A stretch of DNA of 64,000 nt from Acidobacteriota bacterium (lineage in GTDB: Bacteria; Acidobacteriota; Holophagae; Holophagales; Holophagaceae): contig JAJYRN010000002.1 of the NCBI GenBank assembly GCA_021794095.1, positions 171,076 through 235,075 of the forward strand, given 5' to 3'. How positions within the stretch are numbered: position 1 is the first letter of the stretch; each line of letters opens with the position of its first letter. A program made the position numbers and the translations under genes. This document shows, in pieces, positions 9,169 to 17,897 of this stretch. The notes beneath the pieces are model-generated. The model worked only from the letters and a program-made list of their open reading frames with translations. It searched no databases and had not been told where the DNA came from.

Positions 9169-12100
9169 ATGACCCAGCCCATCACATTCTCCGACCTGGC
9201 CGGCAACGTCCTCGACTGGATCCCGGTGGGATGGGACGCCCTCATCACGCCCAAGCCCCTCACCACCCCCGACCTCCACGCCCGCGCCCAATCGGCCCAG
9301 CCCCCCACCCGCATCCGCAAGGACCAGGCCGTCCCCAGCTACCCCAGGGCCCGCGTCGTCTTCCACGGCATCCCCATCGTCATCGAGAACCCGAAGGGCA
9401 GCGTCCGAAGCGGCATCGGCCAGAACGGAAATCGGTGGCGGACGGTCATGGCCCACGACTACGGGTTCATCGCCCGGACCTTCGGGGCGGACGGAGACGG
9501 GGTGGACGCCTTCATGGGCGATGACCTCAAGAGCGAGGCCGTGTTCGTGATCCATCAGGTGGATCCAGCGACCGGAGAATACGACGAGGACAAGGTGATG
9601 CTGGGCTTCCCCGACGAAGCCTCGGCCACGGCGGCCTACCTCGCCAACTACGAGCGCGGGTGGAAGGGCCTCGGGTCCATCCAGAAAATGAGGGTTGGCG
9701 ACCTCAAGGCATGGCTGCGGGAGGGCCAGGAGGGGCGCCCCATCCAGAAATCCGAACCGGAGCCAGATGGCAGCCGATGGGTCACCGTCCACCATGGGAG
9801 CGGGGAGGGCCAGCCGATCAAGGTCATGCCAGCCAAGGGCCACAAGGGCGTCTGGAGAGTAGTTGGCGGGGCCGGGGGGGCCCTCAACGGTCTCCGCCTA
9901 CACGGGCTCAAGAGCCCGGAGGAATACCAGAAAGAGGCCCGGGAGAAGGCCAAAGAGAAGCGCGCCGCGGAGCGAGAGGCCCTGTCCAAGATGACCCCCG
10001 AGGAACGCGCCCAATACAAAGCCGAGAAGGCCGAGGGGAAAGAGAAGCGCCGCCAGGCGGAGGATGCCTTCGCAGACAAGGTGCTTGGTCCCGAGCAGAA
10101 GGGGCTCCTGGGAGAGGACGGGGAGCCGGAACCAGACGACCCAAAGGCCCAGGCCGAGGCGCGCCGGGAGCGCCTGAAAGCGGCCCATGCGGCCGTGCGG
10201 GAGGCCGAGCGCAAACTGGTGCTCGACGTGGACGCCCGGGTCCAGGCTGGAATTCCGGTCATCGGGGGATATGGCCCCCACGGGCTGGACATTGACGACC
10301 TCGTCTCCGAGGCGGACCCCAAGGGCCCTGGCTACCAGCGGGCCCTGGCCAAGCGGGCCGAGATGGCCGGCCTCAGTGCCGACAAACTGGCGGAGCAGGT
10401 GGCCGACATCAAGGAGCGCCGTGCGGCGGCAGAGGGACGGACCATCCCAGAGCCTTCCGGGCGGGAGGAGGGGGAAGGGAGGACGGAAGAACCAGCCCCC
10501 GAAGGCCAGCAGACCCCCCTGCCGGGCATGGGAGGAGCCGTGCCCAAGGATGACCACCAGGCCACCCAAGCGGCCAATGTGGAGGCCCACAAGGCCAGCA
10601 AGGAGCTGCAGGCCCACAAGGCCGCGGCCGTCCGCGAGGCAGTGAAGGAGGCCGTCCAGAAGAACGAGCGCCTCGCCACGCTCCTCCAAGCTCGCCGAGA
10701 ACTGCGCGAAGCCTACAAGGCCAGCACCCCACAGGCCAAAGAGCGAGTGTTCGAAGAGGGTTATCAGATGCCCATCGAGGAAGTGGCCGAGGCCGCCGCC
10801 CAGGACGTCTACCAGCAGATGCTCACCAAGAACATGGTCGGGTTCCTGCAGGAGGTCGGGGAAGCCTACCCGGAAGGTGAGCCCCTGGACCGGTTCGACC
10901 CCCAGCCGATGGACGGCCTCCATGCCACCCGCGGGGCGGCCGCCTTCGATGCCCTCCACGAGGTCGCCCTGGCGGCCGTGGGCCAGGGAATGATCGAGCG
11001 CGATGTGGTGGAGGCCATAGGCCCGGAGGGCGCCGCCCAGCTGGTTGCCCGTGGCATTCGGCGGGAATTCAGCCCCGACGACCAAGCCGCCATCATTGAG
11101 GCCCTGGAGCATCACCACTTGCAGGAGCAGGAGGAACTCCCGAAGGTGATGGACGAGGCCCAGGCCCTGCGCGCCGAAGCCAACCGGCTGCGGGCGGATC
11201 TCGCGGAGAACCCCCGGGATCTCTCCCTGGCAGTCGAGATGCAGAAGAACCGCCTAGACATCCTGAAGGAAGCCAGGCGCACCCTGGGAGGCACCCTGGG
11301 ACGCATCGAGGCCCGGGCAGCTCTGATCGCCTCGCTGCAGGCGGGGAAGGATCAGGAGAACCTCACTCTCCCCCTCGGGAAGATGACTCCCGAGAAGGCC
11401 GTCCAGACCGCCGCGGCCCTGGGCCTCAAGGAAGGCGACTACAAGATCGACCACGAGGCCGGCGAAGCCGTGATCCACCTCAACGGCCAGGGGCAGGACC
11501 GCCTCGTGGCACCCATCGACACCGCCGCCCTCCACGAGCGCGACCTCGCCCTGGCCATAAAGGGTGGACAGCTGGACCGCCCGGGATACCTTCCCGCCGG
11601 GTTCGCGGATCGCACCGACAGCCGCTATGACCACCCTATCCAGGAAGCCCCCCAGTTCCGCCAGCGCCTCCAGATCCAGGACGACATGGGCCCCGAGCAG
11701 GTGCGGGACGCCCTCATGGATCATGTGGGCAGCCGCCTCGCAGACGGGGAGCGCCCGGCAGACATCCTCAACGACGTCATGTCGGGCACCTTCATGGCGT
11801 CCAGCGTGCCAGAGGGGGCCCTCAAGTCCTATGTGAACGCCCTGTCGGAGGTCTTCCCCCTGCAGGAGCATGTCAAAGACAAGGAGGGGAACCCGATCTA
11901 CCAGAAGGCAGAGGATGGGACCGAGTACCCAAAAATGCGCCTGCGGACCATGGACGAACTGGCAGGCCACTTCGACCAGACGCTGGACCGGTTCCTGGAG
12001 AAGCAGGGCGCAGCCGCGGACACGGCCCTCGCCCGGCAGTGGGTGGATGCCGACAGCCCCGACTTTGCAGAGGCCGTCCACCGGGCACTGGCGGAGGATC

Positions 12101-15100
12101 CCCGAACCACGGCGGCCTTCACCCCCGCCGGCGAACTCAGCGCCGAGCAGCAGGCCCACATCCGCGACTACTTCTACCGGGAGGTGAAGGGAATCGACCC
12201 GGATGCCGCCCCGGCAGGTGTCAAGGAATCCTTGACTACTCCAGTCGGTGATAAAACATCACCGACTGCCCAGCCGCAGACCAAGGAGGACAAGGCCCAG
12301 GCCCGCGCCATGGAGATCGCCGGCCCCGAGCCCGAACAGTGGGAAGTGGACATGTTCGGGGAGCAAACCCACTCCCCGGTCTGGGTGGACTGGAAGTCCC
12401 GCTACGACGCGGCGAAGGAAGCCGTGGAAAACGGCCAGGACGCCGACATGGAGGCCAATGCATCGACCTACGTCGCCCCGAGCGGCCAGAAAGTCACAGC
12501 CGCGGCCGTCGCCACTGCCCCAGAGGACAGCCCGTGGGCGCTCTACGTCCAGGCTATGGGAGGGCTCAAGCAGGCCCAGGCTGCCGTCCAGGACCAGATG
12601 AAGGGGGCCTTCGCAGAGAGGTTCAAGGCCCACCACGAGCGCCTCACAGGGAAGGGCCTGAAGCTGGGCAAGACCGAGCTGGCCCACCGCGACCGGTTCC
12701 TGGGAGCCACCATGGACCCCGAGCGCCTGGCGGCCTTGCGGAAGAACCAGTCCAGCCTCGCCACCAGCCTCCGGAAGCGCGACAGCCGCGGCCGCCTCCT
12801 GGAGGGGGGGGTGGCCGATCAGATGGACGAGGCCCGCCGGAAGCGCGAGGCCGCTCTGCAGGGCCAAAGCGCCCTCTTCGAGAAGGAAGAGGAGCCGGGC
12901 CTCCGCCAGACCCTCGGGCCCACGCTCGAGGCCCAGATCCGGGCCCACATCCCCGGCCTCGCCGCAGCATTCCAGGGCACCCGTCGGGCCGTGGACGTGC
13001 ATGAAGGTGTCCGGATGGACGGTGACCGCGTGGGCCAGCAGCGGGCCATCCAGGCCATCACGAAACTCAAGCGCATCGGGCTCTTCCTGGGAGCCGGGTG
13101 CGTCTACGGCGGGACAGAACTGAGATGCGAGAAACGCGGTATCACACGCTCGTTCTATGACTGGTGGATATCCGGAGAAACGCCTTGGGTCCAGACGATC
13201 CAACCGGATGGGACCACCGGCATCCGCAAATCGTCCCATGTGTTCATCAAGGGGATGGGGAGGATGGTCCGGATAGTCTGCTCAAATGGGACATCCATGG
13301 TCGTCACACCGGGGCATAGGTTCCTCGGTGAGTTTGGATGGATCGCCGCAGGGCTTATTCAACCGGGGACCAGACTGCTCGAATCCGGTGAGCCATCCGA
13401 AACAGAGAATGACCCGCTACTAGATCTCGTCACGCAAGCGTGCCGTCTGGATTCCGTTTGCGCCGGAGAGCGCGAAGGCGTTGCTTCTCCCGCTCTTCAT
13501 CCGTCCACACACGCCGAGGAATGGGGGAATTCTTCCACCGCTCCTTCATCTGCACACGCGCTCTTTCACGCCGCTCATCGGTCCATTCTGGATGGCACTC
13601 TGGACGGCCCCCATTCTCACGCATTCGAGCCAGCCCTTGCGGAGAATGTCTTGGAACGCGGCCTAAAAGTTCTTCTCGAAGATGGTCTGAATTCGCTGCA
13701 TACAGAGACAGATTGTCTGGATGGTTGTTCCCTCGATTTGAATCCAAGTGATGAACAACCTCATCGGGAAGAAGATGGCGCCCCAGTTTCTGCTCCATCA
13801 CAAGGCGGTGCTCACGCACATATCCATTTGAATTTGCATGAGGATGATCCGGACAGTGGACCAGGACATACCCGGATTTATCGACCGTCCTTCCGCCACG
13901 CCAGCATGGATTTTTTGACCCGAAACCTGGCCGTGCAGGACGACGAGGAATTCCGGCCTGTTCAAGCCGAGCCCCAACCGAACCACCAGTCAACCCGAAG
14001 CGCTTCCCAATCTCGGAAGTGCTCAACTCCTCGTCTACATACAAAGCGCGGAGAACATCGACAGGGATCACAACCTTGGGGGGCCTTCCCATACACCACC
14101 GTCCTTTCAGTCGAGGAAGCAGGAGAACACATCATCTTCGATATCTCAGTCCCGGTTGAGCATAACTATACATCAAGTGGCCTGATTAGTCATAATTCGG
14201 GCAAGACGCCCGTCATGCTGGGAGCCCTCACGGAACTCCAGAAGGCCGGCAAGGTGCAGAAGTCCATCCTGGCGGTCCCGTCCATCGTGCAGAAGCAATT
14301 CGGAGCCGAGGCCATCCGGTTCATCGACCCAAACAGTGGGTTCCATGTCCACGCCCAGCCCGGGGAGAGTTTCGAGGAGCGGCTCCGGGCCTACCAGGAT
14401 CCCGACCAGCATGCCGTGGTGATCACCCACCAGGCACTGCGGGACGACACCCTGCGGATCCTCCAGAACCACCTGGGCATGGACCCGCAGCAGACCCACG
14501 AATGGGCCATGAGCGTGCCGAAGGACAAGCTGGCCGCCACCGTGAAGGAAGCCTTCGCCAAGCACGGCATCAACTTCCAGGCTCTCATGGTGGACGAGGC
14601 CCATGGCGCCCTGGACCGGGAAGGGAAGGCCGACAGCACCTTCTCCAGGATCCTGAACGCCCACAGCCGGAACGTCAGCCACATGGTCATGGCCACTGGG
14701 AACCCCATCAAAAATGACACCAGCGAGGCGTGGTCGGACCTCCACCACCTGGATCCCTACCGCTACCCCGAGGAGAGCAAGGACGAATTCATGCGCCGAT
14801 ATGGGACGGACGCAGACCTGTCCCGCCGGAGCCTCGCCCAGCAGCTGACGAGATACTGGGTGAACGCCCGCCTCAAGCTGCCCACCGAGGCCAACCGCCT
14901 GGACGACAAGATCCCCCTCGAGGCCCACCAGCATGCGGCGATCGAGAAAGTGGAAAGGGCCGCAGGCAAGCTCCGCACCGGAGCGGGAGGGGACGAGCGC
15001 ATGAAGTGGGCCAAGGAACTGGCCCCCGAAGCCTTCGAAGGGCACCCCGAAAGCGACCACGAGGCCATCGCCAAGATGGTGGCCCGCAGCGTCGGAACCT

Positions 15101-15675
15101 TCCGAGAGGCGGCCATGAACCGGGCGATCAACCTGGACCCCGCCGGCGGCAAGATGAAACGAGCCGTGGGCATCGCCAAGGATGCGGCCGCAGAGGGAAA
15201 GCTCGTCGTGATGTTCGCCAGGAACCTCGCCGCGGTGGAGGCCCTCCACAAGAACCTCGAGGCCGCGGGCCTGAAGGTGGCCAGCCTGACCGGCAAAGAC
15301 TCCTCCAAGAGCAAAGGTGAGAAGCTGGCTGCCTACCAGCGGGGCGAGCACCAAGTCATCGTCATGAGCGATGCTGGAAGCACCGGGGCCAACCTGCAGA
15401 TGGGCAAGGTCATGGTCCACATTGACCAACCCATGACGGCCATGACCATGCAGCAGCGGGACGCCCGGATCCACCGCCTGGGCCAGAAGGACAACGTGGA
15501 GATCCACCACCTGCTGGCCGACCACGAATGGGAACGCGCCAATGTGGAGCGGGTGAAGCGGAAGGACAGCCTCGGAGCCGTGTACCAGGCCCCGGAGGGA
15601 TACCTGGACGATTCGGGCATCGCCGGCACCCTCCGCGAGATCCGGGCCCGGCGGAATCAGGAGCGTGTGGCATGA
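9169..15675 (+). CDS. Giant polyvalent protein: pyrophosphatase-like domain plus SNF2-type helicase, with intein
   Basis: 2168-aa precursor from ATG 9169 (an in-frame ATG at 9055 is less likely). Residues ~90-185 contain AHDYGFIARTFGADGDGVDA, then DEDKVMLGF, matching the inorganic-pyrophosphatase-like domain of phage polyvalent proteins. A tag-like PIQKSEPEPDGSRWVTVHH follows, then a long charged, coiled-coil-rich middle. A helicase begins near residue 1300: Walker A GAG/SGKT (split by an intein, residues 1311-1676), Walker B VDEAH (~1807), a GSTGANLQMGK motif and a QQRDARIHRLGQ motif VI typical of SNF2/RapA proteins. Splicing would leave ~1802 aa. Such proteins are thought to enter the cell with phage DNA. 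DNA remodelling or anti-defence is plausible but inferred. Confidence 0.85.
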   Translation: MTQPITFSDLAGNVLDWIPVGWDALITPKPLTTPDLHARAQSAQPPTRIRKDQAVPSYPRARVVFHGIPIVIENPKGSVRSGIGQNGNRWRTVMAHDYGFIARTFGADGDGVDAFMGDDLKSEAVFVIHQVDPATGEYDEDKVMLGFPDEASATAAYLANYERGWKGLGSIQKMRVGDLKAWLREGQEGRPIQKSEPEPDGSRWVTVHHGSGEGQPIKVMPAKGHKGVWRVVGGAGGALNGLRLHGLKSPEEYQKEAREKAKEKRAAEREALSKMTPEERAQYKAEKAEGKEKRRQAEDAFADKVLGPEQKGLLGEDGEPEPDDPKAQAEARRERLKAAHAAVREAERKLVLDVDARVQAGIPVIGGYGPHGLDIDDLVSEADPKGPGYQRALAKRAEMAGLSADKLAEQVADIKERRAAAEGRTIPEPSGREEGEGRTEEPAPEGQQTPLPGMGGAVPKDDHQATQAANVEAHKASKELQAHKAAAVREAVKEAVQKNERLATLLQARRELREAYKASTPQAKERVFEEGYQMPIEEVAEAAAQDVYQQMLTKNMVGFLQEVGEAYPEGEPLDRFDPQPMDGLHATRGAAAFDALHEVALAAVGQGMIERDVVEAIGPEGAAQLVARGIRREFSPDDQAAIIEALEHHHLQEQEELPKVMDEAQALRAEANRLRADLAENPRDLSLAVEMQKNRLDILKEARRTLGGTLGRIEARAALIASLQAGKDQENLTLPLGKMTPEKAVQTAAALGLKEGDYKIDHEAGEAVIHLNGQGQDRLVAPIDTAALHERDLALAIKGGQLDRPGYLPAGFADRTDSRYDHPIQEAPQFRQRLQIQDDMGPEQVRDALMDHVGSRLADGERPADILNDVMSGTFMASSVPEGALKSYVNALSEVFPLQEHVKDKEGNPIYQKAEDGTEYPKMRLRTMDELAGHFDQTLDRFLEKQGAAADTALARQWVDADSPDFAEAVHRALAEDPRTTAAFTPAGELSAEQQAHIRDYFYREVKGIDPDAAPAGVKESLTTPVGDKTSPTAQPQTKEDKAQARAMEIAGPEPEQWEVDMFGEQTHSPVWVDWKSRYDAAKEAVENGQDADMEANASTYVAPSGQKVTAAAVATAPEDSPWALYVQAMGGLKQAQAAVQDQMKGAFAERFKAHHERLTGKGLKLGKTELAHRDRFLGATMDPERLAALRKNQSSLATSLRKRDSRGRLLEGGVADQMDEARRKREAALQGQSALFEKEEEPGLRQTLGPTLEAQIRAHIPGLAAAFQGTRRAVDVHEGVRMDGDRVGQQRAIQAITKLKRIGLFLGAGCVYGGTELRCEKRGITRSFYDWWISGETPWVQTIQPDGTTGIRKSSHVFIKGMGRMVRIVCSNGTSMVVTPGHRFLGEFGWIAAGLIQPGTRLLESGEPSETENDPLLDLVTQACRLDSVCAGEREGVASPALHPSTHAEEWGNSSTAPSSAHALFHAAHRSILDGTLDGPHSHAFEPALAENVLERGLKVLLEDGLNSLHTETDCLDGCSLDLNPSDEQPHREEDGAPVSAPSQGGAHAHIHLNLHEDDPDSGPGHTRIYRPSFRHASMDFLTRNLAVQDDEEFRPVQAEPQPNHQSTRSASQSRKCSTPRLHTKRGEHRQGSQPWGAFPYTTVLSVEEAGEHIIFDISVPVEHNYTSSGLISHNSGKTPVMLGALTELQKAGKVQKSILAVPSIVQKQFGAEAIRFIDPNSGFHVHAQPGESFEERLRAYQDPDQHAVVITHQALRDDTLRILQNHLGMDPQQTHEWAMSVPKDKLAATVKEAFAKHGINFQALMVDEAHGALDREGKADSTFSRILNAHSRNVSHMVMATGNPIKNDTSEAWSDLHHLDPYRYPEESKDEFMRRYGTDADLSRRSLAQQLTRYWVNARLKLPTEANRLDDKIPLEAHQHAAIEKVERAAGKLRTGAGGDERMKWAKELAPEAFEGHPESDHEAIAKMVARSVGTFREAAMNRAINLDPAGGKMKRAVGIAKDAAAEGKLVVMFARNLAAVEALHKNLEAAGLKVASLTGKDSSKSKGEKLAAYQRGEHQVIVMSDAGSTGANLQMGKVMVHIDQPMTAMTMQQRDARIHRLGQKDNVEIHHLLADHEWERANVERVKRKDSLGAVYQAPEGYLDDSGIAGTLREIRARRNQERVA
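13099..14196 (+). other. Intein inside the helicase Walker A motif
   Basis: In-frame insertion of 366 codons. It begins with Cys (CVYGGTELRCEKRG), has a block-B-like segment (NGTSMVVTPGHRFLG) and ends with a block F/G segment (HIIFDISVPVEHNYTSSG, then LISHN) followed by extein Ser. Removing it joins GAG to SGKT, restoring a perfect P-loop GAGSGKT. The recognisable splicing parts are about 107 aa at the N-terminus and 34 aa at the C-terminus, the size of a mini-intein. The middle ~220 codons are simply the reverse reading of an antisense HNH gene. Confidence 0.92.
13430..14092 (-). CDS. HNH homing endonuclease encoded antisense within the intein
   Basis: 220 aa on the strand opposite the intein, fully inside it. 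ATG 14092 has AAAGGA upstream. Residues ~10-50 form an HTH (LSTSEIGKRFGLTGGSVGAR). The catalytic region is YVREHRLVMEQKLGRHLLPD, then EVVHHLDSNRGNNHPDNLSL, a complete HNH_3-type motif with the HH pair and Asn residues. The C-terminus is basic and helical. It occupies the place where inteins normally carry their endonuclease domain, but reversed and as a separate gene, while the sense frame stays open. It presumably cuts intein-free alleles of the helicase gene to spread the intein. Confidence 0.88.
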   Translation of the reverse strand: MGRPPKVVIPVDVLRALYVDEELSTSEIGKRFGLTGGSVGARLEQAGIPRRPARPGFGSKNPCWRGGRTVDKSGYVLVHCPDHPHANSNGYVREHRLVMEQKLGRHLLPDEVVHHLDSNRGNNHPDNLSLYAANSDHLREELLGRVPRHSPQGLARMRENGGRPECHPEWTDERRERARVQMKERWKNSPIPRRVWTDEEREKQRLRALRRKRNPDGTLA

Positions 15676-16004
15676 CCAAACTACAGGAAAAGCCCCAGCA
15701 AGCCCCCCAGGAGGGCCAGGAGGCCCCCAAGGGGATGGCCCCGGCCCCGGTTGACCCGACCGACGATGGGCGCCGTCTCCTGGCCTCCCTCGAGGCCGAA
15801 ATCCGAGACGGGGAGGCCACCCTCACCCGGACACTGCACGAGGGCGCCGGGCACTTCCGCGCCGGCATGGAGAAGGCCACCAAGGGCCTCCAGGATGCCC
15901 ACCTGGACGGATGGACCCACCAAGCCGCGGCCCTCGCGCGGGTGGGGAGCGCCGCCGGGAGCACCCGAATGCCGCCACAGGACGCCCCGCAGAAAAAAAG
16001 TTAA
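15672..16004 (+). CDS. Small hypothetical phage protein (110 aa)
   Basis: ATG 15672 overlaps the helicase stop (ATGA), so it is coupled to it. The N-terminus is Pro/Gln-rich, followed by a helix (RRLLASLEAEIRDGEATL) and an amphipathic His/Ala stretch; the end is Lys/Gln-rich. No family recognised. It may be a partner of the giant protein, judged only by coupling. Confidence 0.6.
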   Translation: MTKLQEKPQQAPQEGQEAPKGMAPAPVDPTDDGRRLLASLEAEIRDGEATLTRTLHEGAGHFRAGMEKATKGLQDAHLDGWTHQAAALARVGSAAGSTRMPPQDAPQKKS

Positions 16005-16089
16005 AGATTGTTGGGGTTGAGGCTGGACTTTGGACGGCGAGCGCCCAAAGTATAGATGCGCCCCGAAAAGCGCCCCACAGGAGCCCACG

Positions 16090-16296
16090 ATGACCACCAC
16101 CAGCGCCACCAGGAAAGCCGGCCTCCTCCTCCACTACATCAAGTCCGGATCCGGATGGAGCGCCACTGCAGCCTGCGGGCGCCGGTTCCCCCGCCTGGGC
16201 AACGGCACGCCCGACAAGGCCCGCTTCCTCGCCGAGCCCATCGAGTTCACCTGCGACAAGTGCCGGGCCGCCATCGCCAAGAAGGAAGGGAGGTAG
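16090..16296 (+). CDS. Small Cys-containing phage protein (68 aa)
   Basis: ATG 16090 with AGGAG seven bases upstream. It carries single cysteine sites AACGRRF and TCDKC, which could form a loose zinc site. The preceding 85 bp hold no gene. Function unknown. Confidence 0.6.
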   Translation: MTTTSATRKAGLLLHYIKSGSGWSATAACGRRFPRLGNGTPDKARFLAEPIEFTCDKCRAAIAKKEGR

Positions 16297-16298
16297 CC

Positions 16299-16529
16299 AT
16301 GACCACCACCCTCACGATCCGGATCCACCGCTGCCGGGACCACCGGTTCCAGGTTCGCCTCTCCGCCCCCGCCGGCCACTTCGACACGCTGCCCGAGCCG
16401 ATCAAGCTCCAGTGCCAGCGCTGGGTCAAGACGGTCCCGACCCTCAAGGCGGCCAAGGAGATCGCTGCCGAAACGAAGTCCTACCTCCAGACCTGGGGGT
16501 TCTCCGCCACCTGCACCCGCACCGCCTAA
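16299..16529 (+). CDS. Small hypothetical phage protein (76 aa)
   Basis: Starts two bases after the previous stop, with GGGAGG upstream. The product (starts MTTTLTIRIHRCRDHRFQ) is basic and beta-rich at the start, then helical (TLKAAKEIAAETKSYLQ). No family recognised; part of a run of short co-oriented genes. Confidence 0.6.
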   Translation: MTTTLTIRIHRCRDHRFQVRLSAPAGHFDTLPEPIKLQCQRWVKTVPTLKAAKEIAAETKSYLQTWGFSATCTRTA

Positions 16530-16563
16530 CCCACCACGCGCCCGAAAGCGCACAGGAGACACC

Positions 16564-16878
16564 ATGAATATCACCATCACCAACCCGGTCCTCGACCACT
16601 TCCTCGCCGCCTTCCGGGCGCAAATCTCCGACATGGAGGATCGCATCGCCGAGGAGCGGGACAGCCTCTCCGACTGGCGCAAGTGCGAGGCCGAAGTCCT
16701 CTGCCTGACCGACGAGGAGCAGGACCGCTTGCCAGCCCTCCGGATCCTGGCCGCCGCGCCCGACATGCTGGAGGCCCTGAAGGCCATCCTGGACCCCGCC
16801 ACGAACGGCGACGAGAGCCTCTACGCCCACAGCCGCGAGATGGCCCGGGCCGCGGTCGCCAAGGCCGAGGGGAGGTAA
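16564..16878 (+). CDS. Hypothetical phage protein (104 aa)
   Basis: ATG 16564 preceded by AGGAGACACC. Mostly helical and acidic. The segment ILAAAPDMLEALKAILDP is a motif common in small phage proteins of unknown function. No enzyme signature. Confidence 0.65.
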   Translation: MNITITNPVLDHFLAAFRAQISDMEDRIAEERDSLSDWRKCEAEVLCLTDEEQDRLPALRILAAAPDMLEALKAILDPATNGDESLYAHSREMARAAVAKAEGR

Positions 16879-16881
16879 ACC

Positions 16882-17208
16882 ATGACTCTCGAGCCCCGCA
16901 CCGCCGCCAACCCCCAAGGCCCCTGGGAGGTCGCCGCCGACTTCCACATCCCCGAAGGCTTCTCGGACAGCAGCTACGAGAACGATGTGAACCCTAGCGT
17001 CACCTGCGATACCACGGGCCACATCCTCTACTGGGACACCGAGAACTTCGCCAACATGCGGGCCGAGGGCGCCACCTGGGACCATCGCTTCTTCGTGGTC
17101 CACGCCGACACCAGCGCCACCCTCTACTCCGGGAACGACCTCCAGGAAGCCATCCGCATCACCCGGGATACGCCATGTGGCTCTGCTACGGGGGGAGGTA
17201 GGCCATGA
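16882..17208 (+). CDS. Hypothetical phage protein (108 aa)
   Basis: Follows the previous gene by 3 bp with GGGAGG upstream. Contains NPQGPWEVAADFHIPE and FFVVHADTSATLYSGND, a beta-rich small protein. No family recognised. It overlaps the next start by four bases. Confidence 0.6.
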   Translation: MTLEPRTAANPQGPWEVAADFHIPEGFSDSSYENDVNPSVTCDTTGHILYWDTENFANMRAEGATWDHRFFVVHADTSATLYSGNDLQEAIRITRDTPCGSATGGGRP

Positions 17209-17399
17209 CCCGCGCCGAACACAACGCCCACTACGGAGTGGCGCGGCAGAGGAACGAACAGGTCTGCAGCGCCACCTTCGGATACGGAGAACTCAGCCAA
17301 TACGATGCCCGGTGTTCCTGCTGCTGGGTTGGCTGTCCCCACGACTGGGATCGCCACGACGCATCGATCCTCCGATCCAGGGAGACGGAGAAGCCATGA
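17205..17399 (+). CDS. Small Cys-rich phage protein (64 aa)
   Basis: ATGA overlap with the preceding gene. Cysteines at QVCSA, ARCSCCWVGC suggest a metal-binding knuckle. Function unknown. Overlaps the next gene by four bases. Confidence 0.6.
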   Translation: MTRAEHNAHYGVARQRNEQVCSATFGYGELSQYDARCSCCWVGCPHDWDRHDASILRSRETEKP

Positions 17400-17629
17400 G
17401 GACCGGACGCCCCCTCACCCTCCCGCCCGGGCCGTACGCCGACCTCGTGGCGGCCATCGGAACCCTCGGCAAGACCGCCGAGGCCCTGAAGGTCCGGCGC
17501 CAGACCATCACCGCAGCCGCCAAGGCCGGGCGATGGCTCACCGGAGAGCCCGGGATCCGCCTCCACACCCTCTGCAGGGCCTACAAGGTCCAGGTGTCGG
17601 AAGGGATGAGGCCCAGCTGGATCCGGTAG
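17396..17629 (+). CDS. Small HTH-like regulatory protein (77 aa)
   Basis: ATG 17396 overlaps the preceding stop. LGKTAEALKVRRQTITAAAK has the spacing of a helix-turn-helix of the Cro/YdaS type: a short helix, a turn at the Val-Arg-Arg, then a recognition-like helix. It is the last gene of the plus-strand block. Target unknown. Confidence 0.55.
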   Translation: MRTGRPLTLPPGPYADLVAAIGTLGKTAEALKVRRQTITAAAKAGRWLTGEPGIRLHTLCRAYKVQVSEGMRPSWIR

Positions 17630-17825
17630 GCCGCCATGGAATATCGCCCGCAATGGGCGGCATTTGGCACACCCGATTTGACCCATTTTGACCCCGGATT
17701 GGCCCCCATTCGATAACACCGGAACGGCATAACACAGGAGCTGCGCGGCATCCAGAGCGAGGCCGCCGCCATTTGCAATTGCCCCGCGAAAATGGCCACC
17801 CGAATAGGGCATTCCGAGCACGAAA

Positions 17826-17847
17826 AGGCCCCCGTCTCCGGGGGCCC
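17826..17847. terminator. Likely bidirectional transcription terminator
   Basis: GGCCCCCG-TCTC-CGGGGGCC forms a strong GC hairpin with A residues on the left side and no long T run. It lies between the plus-strand block ending 17629 and the minus-strand Ro60 gene ending 17898, so it may serve both. Apart from this hairpin I see nothing in 17630-17897. Confidence 0.55.
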
Positions 17848-17897
17848 CGCCTGCTGACGCTCTCTCAACTTCGTCAGCACTCTAGAAGGAACCCAGC

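Noticed and set aside
12259-13239. Long open frame on the minus strand opposite the helicase gene (326 codons)
   Set aside because: Its sequence is only the reverse of the helicase reading frame in G/C-rich DNA. It shows no domain and no ribosome site. The same applies to other long antisense frames in 2536-15525.
13430-14092. An in-frame DOD or HNH endonuclease domain inside the helicase intein in sense orientation
   Set aside because: The sense translation of this part has no endonuclease motif; the HNH motif appears only on the opposite strand.
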